Assembly: GCA_900343135.1 (NCBI GenBank)
Contig: OPYK01000005.1
Span: forward strand, 62,001 to 126,000
Source of the DNA: Atopobium massiliense
GTDB taxonomy: Bacteria > Actinomycetota > Coriobacteriia > Coriobacteriales > Atopobiaceae
Reading direction: 5' to 3'
Length of the DNA stretch: 64,000 nt
The notes under the pieces are model-generated. The model searched no databases and was not told the origin of the DNA. It was given only the letters and a program-made list of their open reading frames with translations. Both the position numbers and the translations under genes were made by a program. Shown here in pieces: positions 1 to 8,837 of the stretch (the first letter of the stretch is position 1; every line of letters begins with the position of its first letter).

Positions 1-1313
1 GTATCGAGCGGCTGCTCGTCGTTATACAGCCAGCTCGAAAGCACCTGAATCGCCAGGGCAACGCCGTCGCTGTACGTGCTCCAATCGCGCTCACGCAGCA
101 TAAATTCCGTTTGCGCAAGCGTTGCATTAATGCGCTTGCGATCTATGCCATCGCGCACGTACTGCGCGCAGCGCTCTTCGATAAGTGCCTTAAACTGCGC
201 TGCTACACCCTTATGAGCACCTTTAAGCTGAAACATAATAACCGGCTGCGCACACTCATCTACCAGCATTGCGCTCATGTCATCACCAAGATTTGCATCA
301 AGTACATCGCGTTTAAGGGGCGAATCGTTGGTTGCGCACAAACTTTCGATAATAACGCTTGCCGCAAGCACCTCTTCGTGCGTAATGGGCGCATCGATAA
401 CATAACTTACCTGCACCATTGTGTTGTCGGGCGTGGTTTTCATGGTAAATTGCACGGGCTTTGGGCTGTGCGGATGCTGCAGTCGCAGCTCATTGGGCGC
501 GCCCATGGGCGCCGATGCGTTACTAAAATGCCCGTCGATAACCTGCAGCATATCATTCAAGCAGAGATCGCCATACAAAATGGTATAGCTGTTTGCAAGC
601 TGGTAGTGGCGTTTGTGCGTGTCGATAAACTCTTCATACGTAAGGTTTGGAATTTCGCGCACGTCACCTCCCGACACGTACCCGTAGCAGGTATCGCAAA
701 ACAGCGTTTCCATTGTTTTGTGGTACACCATTGTTTCGGGGCTCGAAAGCGACCCGCGCATTTCGTTCAGCACTACGCCGTTATAACACAAGGTGTCCGC
801 ATCGGCGTTTAGCTCCAGGTGCCAGCCTTCTTGCTTAAAAATGTCGGGCTTGGTGTAAATGTTGGGGTGCAGCACCGCATCAAGATAAATATTAGTGAGG
901 TTAATAAGGTCTTTTTGGTTGGTGCTCGAAACCGGATACACGGTTTTATCGGGGAAGGTCATGGCATTAAGGAATGTTTGCATGCTTGTTTTAAGCAGGT
1001 GCACAAATGGTTCCTTTACCGGGTAGCGCGCAGATCCGCACAGCACCGCATGCTCAAGGATGTGAAACACACCGGTTGAGTTTGTGGGCGGGGTTTTAAA
1101 TGCAATGCTAAACGTTTTGTTTGTATCGGCACATGCAAGCCACATAAGGCGCGCATGCGTTTGTTCATGCTCAAAAATATATGCATATCCATCGATTTCT
1201 TGCACCGCCTGCATGCTTGTAAGCTTGAAATGATGGTAGCTTTTAGTAAGATGAAGGAAGCTCAAAGGAGAAGTGTATACAGGGGTTGAAGTGGGTGTGT
1301 CTTTTTCAGACAT
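1..1313 (-). CDS. M16 family zinc metallopeptidase, PreP-like (partial)
   Basis: N-terminal about 437 residues of an M16C (presequence-protease-like) peptidase; the C-terminus lies beyond the left edge. The inverted zinc motif HxxEH is visible as H84-I-L-E87-H88, and the third ligand is E184 in the VLNEMRG segment, spaced as in the family. PreP-type enzymes enclose and degrade short unfolded peptides. No signal peptide is seen, so it is probably cytoplasmic. The ATG at 1313 is chosen because an AAGGAG box lies seven bases upstream on the minus strand. It is divergent from the DMT exporter, so 1314-1519 should hold back-to-back promoters. The fold family is secure; the exact substrate is unknown. 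Confidence 0.9.
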   Translation of the reverse strand, partial: MSEKDTPTSTPVYTSPLSFLHLTKSYHHFKLTSMQAVQEIDGYAYIFEHEQTHARLMWLACADTNKTFSIAFKTPPTNSTGVFHILEHAVLCGSARYPVKEPFVHLLKTSMQTFLNAMTFPDKTVYPVSSTNQKDLINLTNIYLDAVLHPNIYTKPDIFKQEGWHLELNADADTLCYNGVVLNEMRGSLSSPETMVYHKTMETLFCDTCYGYVSGGDVREIPNLTYEEFIDTHKRHYQLANSYTILYGDLCLNDMLQVIDGHFSNASAPMGAPNELRLQHPHSPKPVQFTMKTTPDNTMVQVSYVIDAPITHEEVLAASVIIESLCATNDSPLKRDVLDANLGDDMSAMLVDECAQPVIMFQLKGAHKGVAAQFKALIEERCAQYVRDGIDRKRINATLAQTEFMLRERDWSTYSDGVALAIQVLSSWLYNDEQPLD

Positions 1314-1519
1314 AGGTGCTCCTTTTGGTGCGTGTACATACAATACCCATGCTGCACCTGCGTGTTGCCCTTGCGCGTGTGCGTTGTTGCGATTTTGCGC
1401 GTATGTGCTTTGGTGCATTGTGGTGCCCACATGGCGGACTCGTGTAGCTGCAGCATTTAGGTTGCATTCCATTGTATACTACTCACGTTTTACCATGCAT
1501 ACCGCATAAGGAGTTTGTG

Positions 1520-2476
1520 TTGCATCATACAGATTACAAACGTGCCCTCACGCAGCGCTTTTCTCTCGAGCGCATCACATCCGCACTGCAAAACTCACAC
1601 AATCGTCGCCTTCTACATGGCATTATGCTTACGCTTGCTGGCGGCTCGCTATGGGGCGCCAATGCAACACTTTCAAAAATAATCATGGACACCTACGCCA
1701 TTTCGCCCTTGTGGCTTGCATGTATACGTGAAATTTTTGCAGCGTTGTTATTTTTGCTGTGTGCTTATAAGCAAACGCCTGACAAGGTGCGTGCCGTGTT
1801 TGAACATCCTTCATCGCTCATCTCAATTGCGCTTGTAGCGTATGATGCTATTTTGCTCTCGCAGGTGTCGTACCTGCAGGCAATTAACTGGACAAACTCG
1901 GCAACGGCAACGATTTTACAAAACATCTGCGTAATTTTTGTTATGGTGTACGTATGCGTTGTAAACCGTCGTGCGCCCAAACGTCGCGAAATAGCGGGGC
2001 TTATATTGGCTATTGTTGGCACGTTCTTTATTTGTACGGGCGGCGACCCCTCCAAGTTTTTGCTGCCACCAGAAGGTCTTATGTGGGGTTTGAGCTGCGC
2101 ACTTGCGGCTGCGATTTTAGCTATTCACCCGCTTGCGCTTATTGAAGCATACGGTAATTTTGTGGTTAACGGTTTTGCATTTTTGGTTGCGGGCACCACG
2201 CTTGCGTGTGTGGTGCAGCCTTGGAACCACCTGCCTGCACTTGATGTGCAAGGAGTTATATATCTTATTGCAACCGTGGTATTGGGCACATTTGGGGCAT
2301 ACGCGCTCTTTTTGGAAGGTGTAAAAGAAGTTGGCTCTGTTAAAGGCTCAATGCTTGGCACGAGCGAGCCGCTTGCCGCAACTATCACCGCTGCTGTTGT
2401 TGGAGGAGCGGTGTTTTCGCCTGGTGAGTTGTTTGGCTTTGCGCTCATTATTATTATGGTGTTTCTTACTGCGTAG
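1520..2476 (+). CDS. DMT superfamily (EamA) inner-membrane transporter
   Basis: About 318-residue polytopic membrane protein with the two tandem EamA repeats of the drug/metabolite transporter superfamily (about ten hydrophobic segments; Gly-rich first helix with GGSLWGANATLSK). Members export or import small metabolites; the substrate cannot be read here. An upstream in-frame ATG exists at 1472, but a TATACT -10 element at 1475-1480 would place the transcript start after it. AAGGAG at 1508-1513 sits six bases before a TTG at 1520 (GTG at 1517 also possible), so a TTG start is preferred. It is convergent with the next gene. Confidence 0.85.
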   Translation: MHHTDYKRALTQRFSLERITSALQNSHNRRLLHGIMLTLAGGSLWGANATLSKIIMDTYAISPLWLACIREIFAALLFLLCAYKQTPDKVRAVFEHPSSLISIALVAYDAILLSQVSYLQAINWTNSATATILQNICVIFVMVYVCVVNRRAPKRREIAGLILAIVGTFFICTGGDPSKFLLPPEGLMWGLSCALAAAILAIHPLALIEAYGNFVVNGFAFLVAGTTLACVVQPWNHLPALDVQGVIYLIATVVLGTFGAYALFLEGVKEVGSVKGSMLGTSEPLAATITAAVVGGAVFSPGELFGFALIIIMVFLTA

Positions 2477-2480
2477 AGCT

Positions 2481-2510
2481 GCGCGTTATAGAACCGCGCA
2501 TTATAGAACG
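2481..2510. repeat. 15-bp tandem duplication in convergent spacer
   Basis: Two adjacent 15-bp copies (2481-2495, 2496-2510) share the core TTATAGAAC and differ at two positions; a degraded third copy follows to about 2525. It fills the spacer between convergent genes. No terminator hairpin is obvious. Confidence 0.6.
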
Positions 2511-2518
2511 TTGCGTTA

Positions 2519-3613
2519 TTAAATTTTGCTCATTTCGTTTAAGCAGGTAGAATACCAAAAACTTGCATTTGGCGGACAATATTTGCGCGCGGCAGAAGGC
2601 GTAGGTGCCGAGCCATAGCCTTGGGCAAGGCCTGCCACATGTGCGCGTATAGCCGATTGCCAGTTTTGCCAGCTGCTGTTTCCCCAGCCCCAAGCGTTAT
2701 ACGGCTTAAAGCAGGCGGCGCCTTTGGAGCTTTCGATGTTAGATATAGCTGGTGACCAGCGCGGATCGACGCCGTTATCCCAGGCTGCTTCGGCAAACGT
2801 TTTGCCCGTACCCGCAAGTGGTGATCCTGCTAGATAGTTGTTAATGCGCTGCGTCCATTTTGCCACAAAGGCCTCACGCGGCTCGGTAAGCGACACATCG
2901 GCAACCGGCTTTGAGGGCGTTTCAACTGCTACTTTATTGCCTTGCTCGGTGGTAAATTGTTTTTGCGCTTGCGCTGCTTGTTTGGCTTGTTCTTCTGCTT
3001 GTCTAGCAGCTTCTGCCTCGGCTTTTTTGCGTGCTTCAAATTCGGCTTGTGCGCGTTTTCGCACTTCAATTGCTTGGTCAAAGGCATCCTTTGCCTGGCT
3101 TTGTGCGCGCTCACTATCCGATTTTTCTTGCTCGAGGTCGCTTTGCGTTTGCTTTATGTCGTTTACTACCTCGGTTAGCTTGGTAATTGCCTCATTATTT
3201 TTATGCTGTATTTTATTGAGGTACTGCATAATGCTAATAAAATCGTTAAAATCTTTTGCCGAAAAAATAAGGTCGATAAGCGATGCATTCGACTGGCTAA
3301 ACCGATACATAACCTTTATTGAATTTGCTGCTTGCGTGCGCAATTTTGGGAGCTCATGCTGCATTTCGTTGAGTTTTTCAGTGTTTGCTTCGAGCTTTGC
3401 CTGAATTTCTTTTACACGCTGCGTGCTTTGATTGTAGGCATCGGCTGTTTGTTGTACCTGCTGTTGGAGCTGGTCGAGTGTGGGGTCTTGTGCTTGTTGT
3501 GCATCGTCTGCGTATGCAAACGTGTGGCCGGCATGCGTTGCACCACATACCACGCCGCATGCGAGACCGCATGCAACAGCGCCTGCCATTACGTTGTGTA
3601 AGATACGATGCAT
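2519..3613 (-). CDS. Secreted coiled-coil protein with lysozyme-like C-terminal domain
   Basis: 364 residues in three parts. An N-terminal signal peptide spans about residues 1-35 (small, hydrophobic, ending near FAYA). A long Ala/Glu/Lys/Gln-rich coiled coil spans about 40-245, of the PcsB/CwlO N-terminal type. A C-terminal domain at about 265-364 contains a likely catalytic Glu (E294, in NIESSKG), which resembles the Glu of SLT-type transglycosylase/lysozyme folds, then Trp/Gly-rich sequence and two late Cys. The inferred role is cell-wall cleavage outside the membrane, with the coiled coil controlling activity. The start is ATG at 3613 with GGAG eleven bases upstream. Specific bond cleavage is not established. 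Confidence 0.75.
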   Translation of the reverse strand: MHRILHNVMAGAVACGLACGVVCGATHAGHTFAYADDAQQAQDPTLDQLQQQVQQTADAYNQSTQRVKEIQAKLEANTEKLNEMQHELPKLRTQAANSIKVMYRFSQSNASLIDLIFSAKDFNDFISIMQYLNKIQHKNNEAITKLTEVVNDIKQTQSDLEQEKSDSERAQSQAKDAFDQAIEVRKRAQAEFEARKKAEAEAARQAEEQAKQAAQAQKQFTTEQGNKVAVETPSKPVADVSLTEPREAFVAKWTQRINNYLAGSPLAGTGKTFAEAAWDNGVDPRWSPAISNIESSKGAACFKPYNAWGWGNSSWQNWQSAIRAHVAGLAQGYGSAPTPSAARKYCPPNASFWYSTCLNEMSKI

Positions 3614-4015
3614 GAGAACACAATCTCCTTACTGCTTTAAGCACATGCGTTCATGCGGATACACGTGCGTTATGCTCCGTACAGATTTATATATAATACC
3701 GTATTTTGCTATTGTGCATAATACTGCCGTGTTCATACATGGGCGTTTATGGTGGTCTTGCGCATGCGCCTGTGCATAAAACGCTACGAAAAAGGCGTGT
3801 TTGCACAGCTACATGCATTATGTGTGCAAAACACGCATTCGTGTGGAGTTGCTATGTAATTACGCGCAGTATGCATGGGCATGCGTGTATGCATGCAGGT
3901 GTAGCATGTGTGCGTTACACCGTGCATTACCTGTTCGGCATGTACGCCATGCGCAGATATTGTACTATGCGTTTGCAGTAACACGCCGCCTTTAACACGC
4001 TATCTTACCGGTTAC
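3614..4015. other. Intergenic region between two minus-strand genes
   Basis: 402 bases without a credible gene; overlapping small ORFs here lack ribosome sites. It contains the terminator of the stress-protein gene (3787-3836) and, nearer 3614, an AT-rich minus-strand stretch around 3680-3725 (TTATGC, 17 bases, TATTAT) that could be the promoter of the coiled-coil gene. The remainder is rich in GCATGC/ATGCAT-like short palindromes. Confidence 0.5.
3787..3836 (-). terminator. Rho-independent terminator of the stress-protein gene
   Basis: On the minus strand, arms at 3823-3836 and 3795-3807 pair over 13 bp with one bulged A. A CCTTTTTC tract follows directly. It lies about 180 bases beyond the stop codon at 4016. 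Confidence 0.7.
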
Positions 4016-4462
4016 TTACTTTACAACCAGCGTGTCGCATTGCGTATAGCGTGCCAAAAACGTGGAAATTGAGCCAAGCAGCGCATACTTAATGGTCGAA
4101 AGCCCGCGCGCTCCGCAAATAATAAGGTCGGGTTTAAGCACATCGAGCATGTCTTCTTTGAGCGTTTCGCGAATACGTCCCGCTTTTACCAGGACATCTA
4201 CGTTCGGAATATCGGGGTCGGCTCTAAGCGCTTCCACATCGTGTTCAATCGACGTTAAAAAACTCTCTTGCAAGCTGTTAAGCAAATTGGCTGGATACGT
4301 GCTTGCTGTTTCGAGCGTGGATGAATCGACAACATGCGCAATGGTGAGCTTTGCGTGATACGTGCGAGCAACATTAGCTGCACGTTCAAGAACGTAATCC
4401 TGATTTTCGCTTCCATCGAGCGCTACAAAAATTGATGAATATCCGCCTGCGTGCTCTGTCAT
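4016..4462 (-). CDS. Universal stress protein, UspA family
   Basis: 148-residue cytoplasmic single-domain Usp. It begins with the typical hydrophobic strand and acidic turn (SIFVALDGSE) and ends with the ATP-binding signature G-x2-G-x9-G-S (GARGLSTIKYALLGS) followed by a final strand. This is the ATP-binding subclass; its role is stress endurance by an unknown mechanism. The ATG at 4462 is preferred over the upstream in-frame ATG at 4483 because AAGGAG at 4472-4477 sits nine bases before it. It is transcribed alone, with its own terminator near 3800. Confidence 0.92.
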   Translation of the reverse strand: MTEHAGGYSSIFVALDGSENQDYVLERAANVARTYHAKLTIAHVVDSSTLETASTYPANLLNSLQESFLTSIEHDVEALRADPDIPNVDVLVKAGRIRETLKEDMLDVLKPDLIICGARGLSTIKYALLGSISTFLARYTQCDTLVVK

Positions 4463-4704
4463 GTGAATCAACTCCTTGAACATAGGTGCAGCTGATACGA
4501 CGTGTATCGTGCAGTATCTCCAAACCTAGCCTTAGTGTAAACTACTCGCACCTCGCGCACACGTAAATTTTGTGTGAGCGGTTGTAGTAGGCGCGTGATT
4601 GGCGCAAACTAGCACCCGAGTATCTTCGTGAGCCATGGGCACGTTGCCTGCCCGCGCGCACACAACAACTTCAACCACGTGAGCTACAAGCACAAAGGAG
4701 TTAT

Positions 4705-5727
4705 ATGGCCGCTGCAATATCCCTTGTTGAGCTTATAAAAGCTGCATTGTATGGTGTTATTGAGGGCGTTACCGAATGGCTGCCCATTTCGTCTACAGGG
4801 CACATGCTGCTTTTTGAAAAATTTGTTCAGCTGCAGGTAAGCGCTCAGTTTTGGCACATGTTTTTGGTGGTAATTCAGCTGGGTGCCATTTTGGCTGTGT
4901 GTGTTACGTTTTGCAAACAGCTCAACTTCCTTGCACCTTCGCTTACGCCTTCTGCGCGCAAAAACACGCTTGTGCTGTGGGCAAAAATTATTGTTGCTTG
5001 CATTCCTGCAGCTGCGGTGGGTATTCCGCTCGACGATTGGATGGATGAGCATCTTTCGAGCCCCTATATTATTGCGGCGGCGCTTATCGTGTATGGCGTG
5101 GCATTTATTGTGGTTGAGAAGATCTTTACTGCGCGCGAGCGTGCGCTGGGTGCGCGTGAAGCTACAGGGTTGGCAGCTGCGCCAGCTATGCCAGCTGGTG
5201 CTGAGCCGTTGCCTCATCATGCGCCAAAACATATGGCTGTAGCTGCTCATGATGCATGTGCGTATACTGATGCCGCCCATGCTGGTGCTCGTGTTGGTAC
5301 TGATGCAGCAGCAGAAACAAGCCGCATAACCACCCTTGAGGCGCTTAACTGGAAAACAACCATTGGCATTGGCATATTTCAGGTGCTTTCGATTGTGCCG
5401 GGCACGTCGCGCAGCGGCTCAACCATTTTAGGTGCCCGTATGCTGGGCTGTTCACGCAGTGTTGCTGCACAATTTACCTTTTTGCTTGCGGTGCCCGTTA
5501 TGGTGGGGGCAAGCGCGCTTCGTCTTGTTAAATATATTCTTAAGAAAAATATCCCAACGCCCAACGAAGCTGCTATTTTGGCGGTTGGCTGTATTGTGGC
5601 GTTTGTGGTGTCGCTTTGTGTTATACACGGCCTTATGCGCTACATTAAACGCCACGATTTTCAGGTGTTTGGCTGGTATCGCATTGTGCTTGGCATTATT
5701 ACCATTGCATACTTTGCGCTTGTGTAG
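4705..5727 (+). CDS. uppP: Undecaprenyl-diphosphatase
   Basis: 340-residue integral membrane protein of the BacA/UppP family, which recycles undecaprenyl pyrophosphate to the monophosphate carrier for peptidoglycan synthesis and gives bacitracin tolerance. Both signature motifs are present: the Glu-rich EGVTEWLPISSTGH near residues 20-33 and PGTSRSG near residue 231. A hydrophilic Ala/His-rich insertion of roughly 60 residues (about 150-215) interrupts the middle of the protein and makes it longer than the usual 265-280 residues. AAAGGAG precedes the ATG. Function is confident; the insertion is unexplained. Confidence 0.95.
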   Translation: MAAAISLVELIKAALYGVIEGVTEWLPISSTGHMLLFEKFVQLQVSAQFWHMFLVVIQLGAILAVCVTFCKQLNFLAPSLTPSARKNTLVLWAKIIVACIPAAAVGIPLDDWMDEHLSSPYIIAAALIVYGVAFIVVEKIFTARERALGAREATGLAAAPAMPAGAEPLPHHAPKHMAVAAHDACAYTDAAHAGARVGTDAAAETSRITTLEALNWKTTIGIGIFQVLSIVPGTSRSGSTILGARMLGCSRSVAAQFTFLLAVPVMVGASALRLVKYILKKNIPTPNEAAILAVGCIVAFVVSLCVIHGLMRYIKRHDFQVFGWYRIVLGIITIAYFALV

Positions 5728-6193
5728 GGAAGGCACGCACGCTCCTTGCTGCGTGCTTGCGTCGTAGTCCCTGTACCCTGCGTGTGTTGTTACATAAGCT
5801 GAGTTCACAACCTGCGCACAACCTGTCCACATGCTGCGCATACGACATTCACGAGGTGCGCACAACAAAGCCACATGATGCGTATTATCGTGCACGGTTG
5901 CGCGCGTTTGTCCGCAATGTGAAATATGTCTGCGCGCTTGGGTATAAGCAGGTGTACATAGCACTAAACATGCAGTTACAGCCCATATTTGCTCGACAGG
6001 CTTATATGCAGTGTTTGCAACCATCACAAGGGTGCGCGCGCGTATCGCGAAATATTACGATTGTGAAACATTCAATAATTCGTAGGCTGTTTTGTGCGTT
6101 TTGTACAGTACTATGCAACAAATCAGTATTTTGGTGTATCAATTACGTCATCAATTGCATACGCCATCGACTTTGCCTTAAGGAGGTAGCATT
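5728..6193. other. Intergenic region upstream of amino-acid ABC operon
   Basis: 466 bases without a supported gene; an open frame running through it lacks coding character. Just after uppP, GCACGC (about 5735) can pair with GCGTGC (about 5753), a weak hairpin without a U tract. Near the operon a direct repeat ATCAATT occurs at 6138-6144 and 6150-6156, a 12-bp spacing that would suit a regulator binding one DNA face. No recognisable riboswitch was found. Confidence 0.4.
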
Positions 6194-7192
6194 ATGGCAC
6201 GTTCGTTTAATCGTTCAACTATCACTCGACGAGAAGCTATTCGCTTAGGATTGGTTGGCATGTGTTGTTTTTCCAGCTTGGGGCTGGCAGCTTGTGCACC
6301 GGAAGATAAACTTTCGCAGCAGCAGCAAAACGGCGCTACCGCATCTAACGACGCGCCAACTCCTGTGGCTATCGATGCCGCTGCGTTTGATGCTCTTATC
6401 GAACAAGGTCCTGTTGCTGATGCCGCACGCATTGCAAAAAGCACGTGGGCTACAAAGGTTGCCCAGGCAGGCAAGCTGCGCATCGGTGGCGTTAAAACGT
6501 CGATTTTGTTTTCTATTCTCGATGAAAAAGATGGTAAGGTGCGTGGCTTCGATGCCGGACTTTCGCAGATGCTTACGCGCTACATATTAGGCGACACGCA
6601 AAAGCAGGAGCTTACGCTGGTTACGTCGAACACGCGCGAATCTGTGCTGCAAAACGACCAGGTAGACGTTGTGTTTGCAACGTACTCCATTACCGACGCT
6701 CGCAAAAAAGTTATTTCGTTTGCAGGTCCTTATTACACCACACAGCAGGGCATTTTGGTTACTGCCGACAACACCAGTATTAACGGCCTTGCCGACTTGG
6801 CAAACAAAAAAGTTGCTGCGCAGTCGGGTTCTACCGGCCCTTCAATTTTGGAAAAACTCGCGCCCGAGGCTACAGTACAAGAATTTGCAACCGACGAGGA
6901 AGCGCGCGGCGCGCTCTCGCAGGGTCGCGTTGATGCCTACGTTATCGACGAAACCATGCAGCGTGGCTCCATTGTGCGCAATCCCGGCAAATATAAGCTG
7001 GTAGGCGAGTCGTTTGGCCCGGTAGACTCATATGGTATTGGTGTTCCTCACGACTCAGACGCCGCCCAATTTATCAACGAATTTCTTAAGATGATTATTG
7101 ATAGTGGCGTATGGGAAAAACTGTGGAACATTGCCATTAGCGCACGTACGCAGGCTACTAAGGCACCGCAACCACCTGCACTTGGCGTTTAG
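6194..7192 (+). CDS. Amino-acid ABC transporter substrate-binding lipoprotein with Tat signal
   Basis: 332 residues. The N-terminus carries a twin-arginine motif (R12-R13 in ITRREAIRLG) followed by a hydrophobic stretch and a lipobox LAAC with Cys at 34. It therefore looks like a lipoprotein exported folded by Tat. The remainder is a family-3 periplasmic-binding-protein fold (SBP_bac_3): GFDAGLSQML early, then SNTRESVLQNDQVDVVFATY and the C-terminal lobe. The family binds polar amino acids; specificity is unknown. The Shine-Dalgarno TAAGGAGGT is near perfect. It is the first gene of a four-gene importer operon, like gluABCD but with the ATPase last. Confidence 0.92.
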   Translation: MARSFNRSTITRREAIRLGLVGMCCFSSLGLAACAPEDKLSQQQQNGATASNDAPTPVAIDAAAFDALIEQGPVADAARIAKSTWATKVAQAGKLRIGGVKTSILFSILDEKDGKVRGFDAGLSQMLTRYILGDTQKQELTLVTSNTRESVLQNDQVDVVFATYSITDARKKVISFAGPYYTTQQGILVTADNTSINGLADLANKKVAAQSGSTGPSILEKLAPEATVQEFATDEEARGALSQGRVDAYVIDETMQRGSIVRNPGKYKLVGESFGPVDSYGIGVPHDSDAAQFINEFLKMIIDSGVWEKLWNIAISARTQATKAPQPPALGV

Positions 7193-7206
7193 TATAAGAG
7201 CGCATT

Positions 7207-7866
7207 ATGTCGTTTGCAGAATTATTATCTACCTATGGCAACAACTATGTTGTTGCCTGGGTTGTTACTATGTATATGGCGTTACTTGCGTATGTGCTTG
7301 CCTGCGTTATTGCTGCAGGTATAACCGTTATGCGCATTAGCCCCATTGCTCCGTTGCGCACCATCGGAGCTGTGTGGGTTCAAATTTTTCGTAATATTCC
7401 GGCTATATCGCTGCTGGTTATCGTTGTGTATGCGCTGCCAAACTTGCGCATTACGCTGCCTTACGACGTGTGCGTAATACTTACCGTTACCCTTATTGGC
7501 TCGGCATTTGCGTCCGAAAATATTATGACGGGCATAAATACCATTACCAAAGGGCAAATTGAGGCGGCGCGCACGCTTGGCTTTACGTTTATGCAAATGC
7601 TGCGTTTTGTGGTGATGCCACAGGCGCTGCGCTCGTGCGTGCTGCCTATGACCAACCTGCTTATTGCTATGATGCTTACCTGCGCCATTGGTTCGCAGGT
7701 GCCACTGTCTCCGCAAGAGCTCACGGGGCTTGTGTCATACATTAACACCCGCACCGTGGGCGGCATTGAGGCCTTTGCCATCTCGGCTTTGGGCTATGTT
7801 GCAAGTGCGCTTGTTATAAGCTTTTTAGGCAATAAGCTCGATAAGGCGGTGAGAATAAAACGATGA
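7207..7866 (+). CDS. Amino-acid ABC transporter permease (HisM/GluC type)
   Basis: 219-residue permease with about five membrane helices and the cytoplasmic EAA loop (EAARTLGFTFMQMLRFVVMPQALR region, residues about 118-141) that docks on the ATPase. It starts 14 bases after the binding-protein gene, and its TGA overlaps the next ATG as ATGA at 7863-7866, indicating translational coupling. Confidence 0.92.
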   Translation: MSFAELLSTYGNNYVVAWVVTMYMALLAYVLACVIAAGITVMRISPIAPLRTIGAVWVQIFRNIPAISLLVIVVYALPNLRITLPYDVCVILTVTLIGSAFASENIMTGINTITKGQIEAARTLGFTFMQMLRFVVMPQALRSCVLPMTNLLIAMMLTCAIGSQVPLSPQELTGLVSYINTRTVGGIEAFAISALGYVASALVISFLGNKLDKAVRIKR

Positions 7867-8837
7867 ATGCTTCTTTAGATTCGGCACATTCCGTGCTATA
7901 CGAGCCGCCCGGTCCACGTACGCAGCGCATAATGCGTATTGCAACTGTGCTATCGATTGCCGTGGTGGTGCTGCTTGGCGCCGTTGTTGTGTATCGTTTT
8001 TACATTACCGGGCAGTTGCAGCCGCGCTTGTGGAATTTCTTTTTACTGCCTTCTACCTGGCGTTTTTTGGGTCAGGGTTTTCTTGGCACGCTGTCTATTG
8101 CCGTGTGCGCCGGCGCGCTTTCGCTTGCGCTTGGCCTTGTGCTTATGCTGTGCCGCATTTCACACAACGTGGTGCTCACCTGGGTAGCGCGCATTCTCAT
8201 CGACTTTTTCCGCGGTGTACCAAGCCTGCTTCTTATTTACTTTTGCTTTTTGGTTATTCCGCGCTACGGCATTAAGCTTGCTTCGTTTTGGATGATTACG
8301 CTACCCGTTGCCTGCGCTGCGGCAGCAGTGTTGGCTGAGGTGTTTCGTGCGGGCGTGCATGCTGTGGGTAAAGGACAAAAAGAGGCGGCGCGTGCGCTTG
8401 GATTTTCGCGCTGGCAGGTGCTTAAGTTTGTGGTGCTACCGCAGGCTATTCGCTATGTTATACCTGCACTTATTTCGCAGCTGGTGGTTGTTGTGAAGGA
8501 TACCACCGTAGCGTACGTTGTGTCGTACCCCGATCTTATGCAAAACGCGCGGGTGCTTATTACCAATTATGATGCACTTGTTTCGGTGTATTTTGTTATT
8601 GCTGCGATATATATTCTTGTTAACTGGGGGCTTAATTCGGTTTCGGTGCGCTATGCGCGCGGCGGACGTGTGTCTGCAGCTGCTGCTGGAGGTGCTGGCG
8701 GCGCTGGTACTGGTAGCTTTGCTGCGGGCGCAGCTGCCGGTGGAGTTACAGGTGCGGCGGGTGCCTTGGGTGTGCCGCTACCAGCGGATATGCCGCAAAC
8801 GGATATGCCACCAACTGTAGAAATGAGAGAACTCTAA
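7863..8837 (+). CDS. Amino-acid ABC transporter permease (GluD/HisQ type)
   Basis: 324 residues, the second membrane subunit of the importer. It has an N-terminal helix, then the BPD_transp_1 core with the EAA loop (KEAARALGFSRWQVLKFVVLPQAIR region, about residues 176-200). Beyond the final helix it has an extra Gly/Ala-rich, Pro-ending tail of about 55 residues of unknown use. It overlaps the preceding permease by four bases, and its stop TAA overlaps the ATPase start as TAATG. Confidence 0.92.
   Translation: MNASLDSAHSVLYEPPGPRTQRIMRIATVLSIAVVVLLGAVVVYRFYITGQLQPRLWNFFLLPSTWRFLGQGFLGTLSIAVCAGALSLALGLVLMLCRISHNVVLTWVARILIDFFRGVPSLLLIYFCFLVIPRYGIKLASFWMITLPVACAAAAVLAEVFRAGVHAVGKGQKEAARALGFSRWQVLKFVVLPQAIRYVIPALISQLVVVVKDTTVAYVVSYPDLMQNARVLITNYDALVSVYFVIAAIYILVNWGLNSVSVRYARGGRVSAAAAGGAGGAGTGSFAAGAAAGGVTGAAGALGVPLPADMPQTDMPPTVEMREL

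Noticed and set aside
111-812. 233-codon plus-strand ORF
   Set aside because: Antisense shadow of the M16 peptidase, whose HxxEH motif and ribosome site are on the minus strand.
5757-6248. 163-codon plus-strand ORF between uppP and the ABC operon
   Set aside because: No ribosome site, odd composition (Cys/His/Arg-rich), and it runs into the well-supported start of the binding-protein gene.
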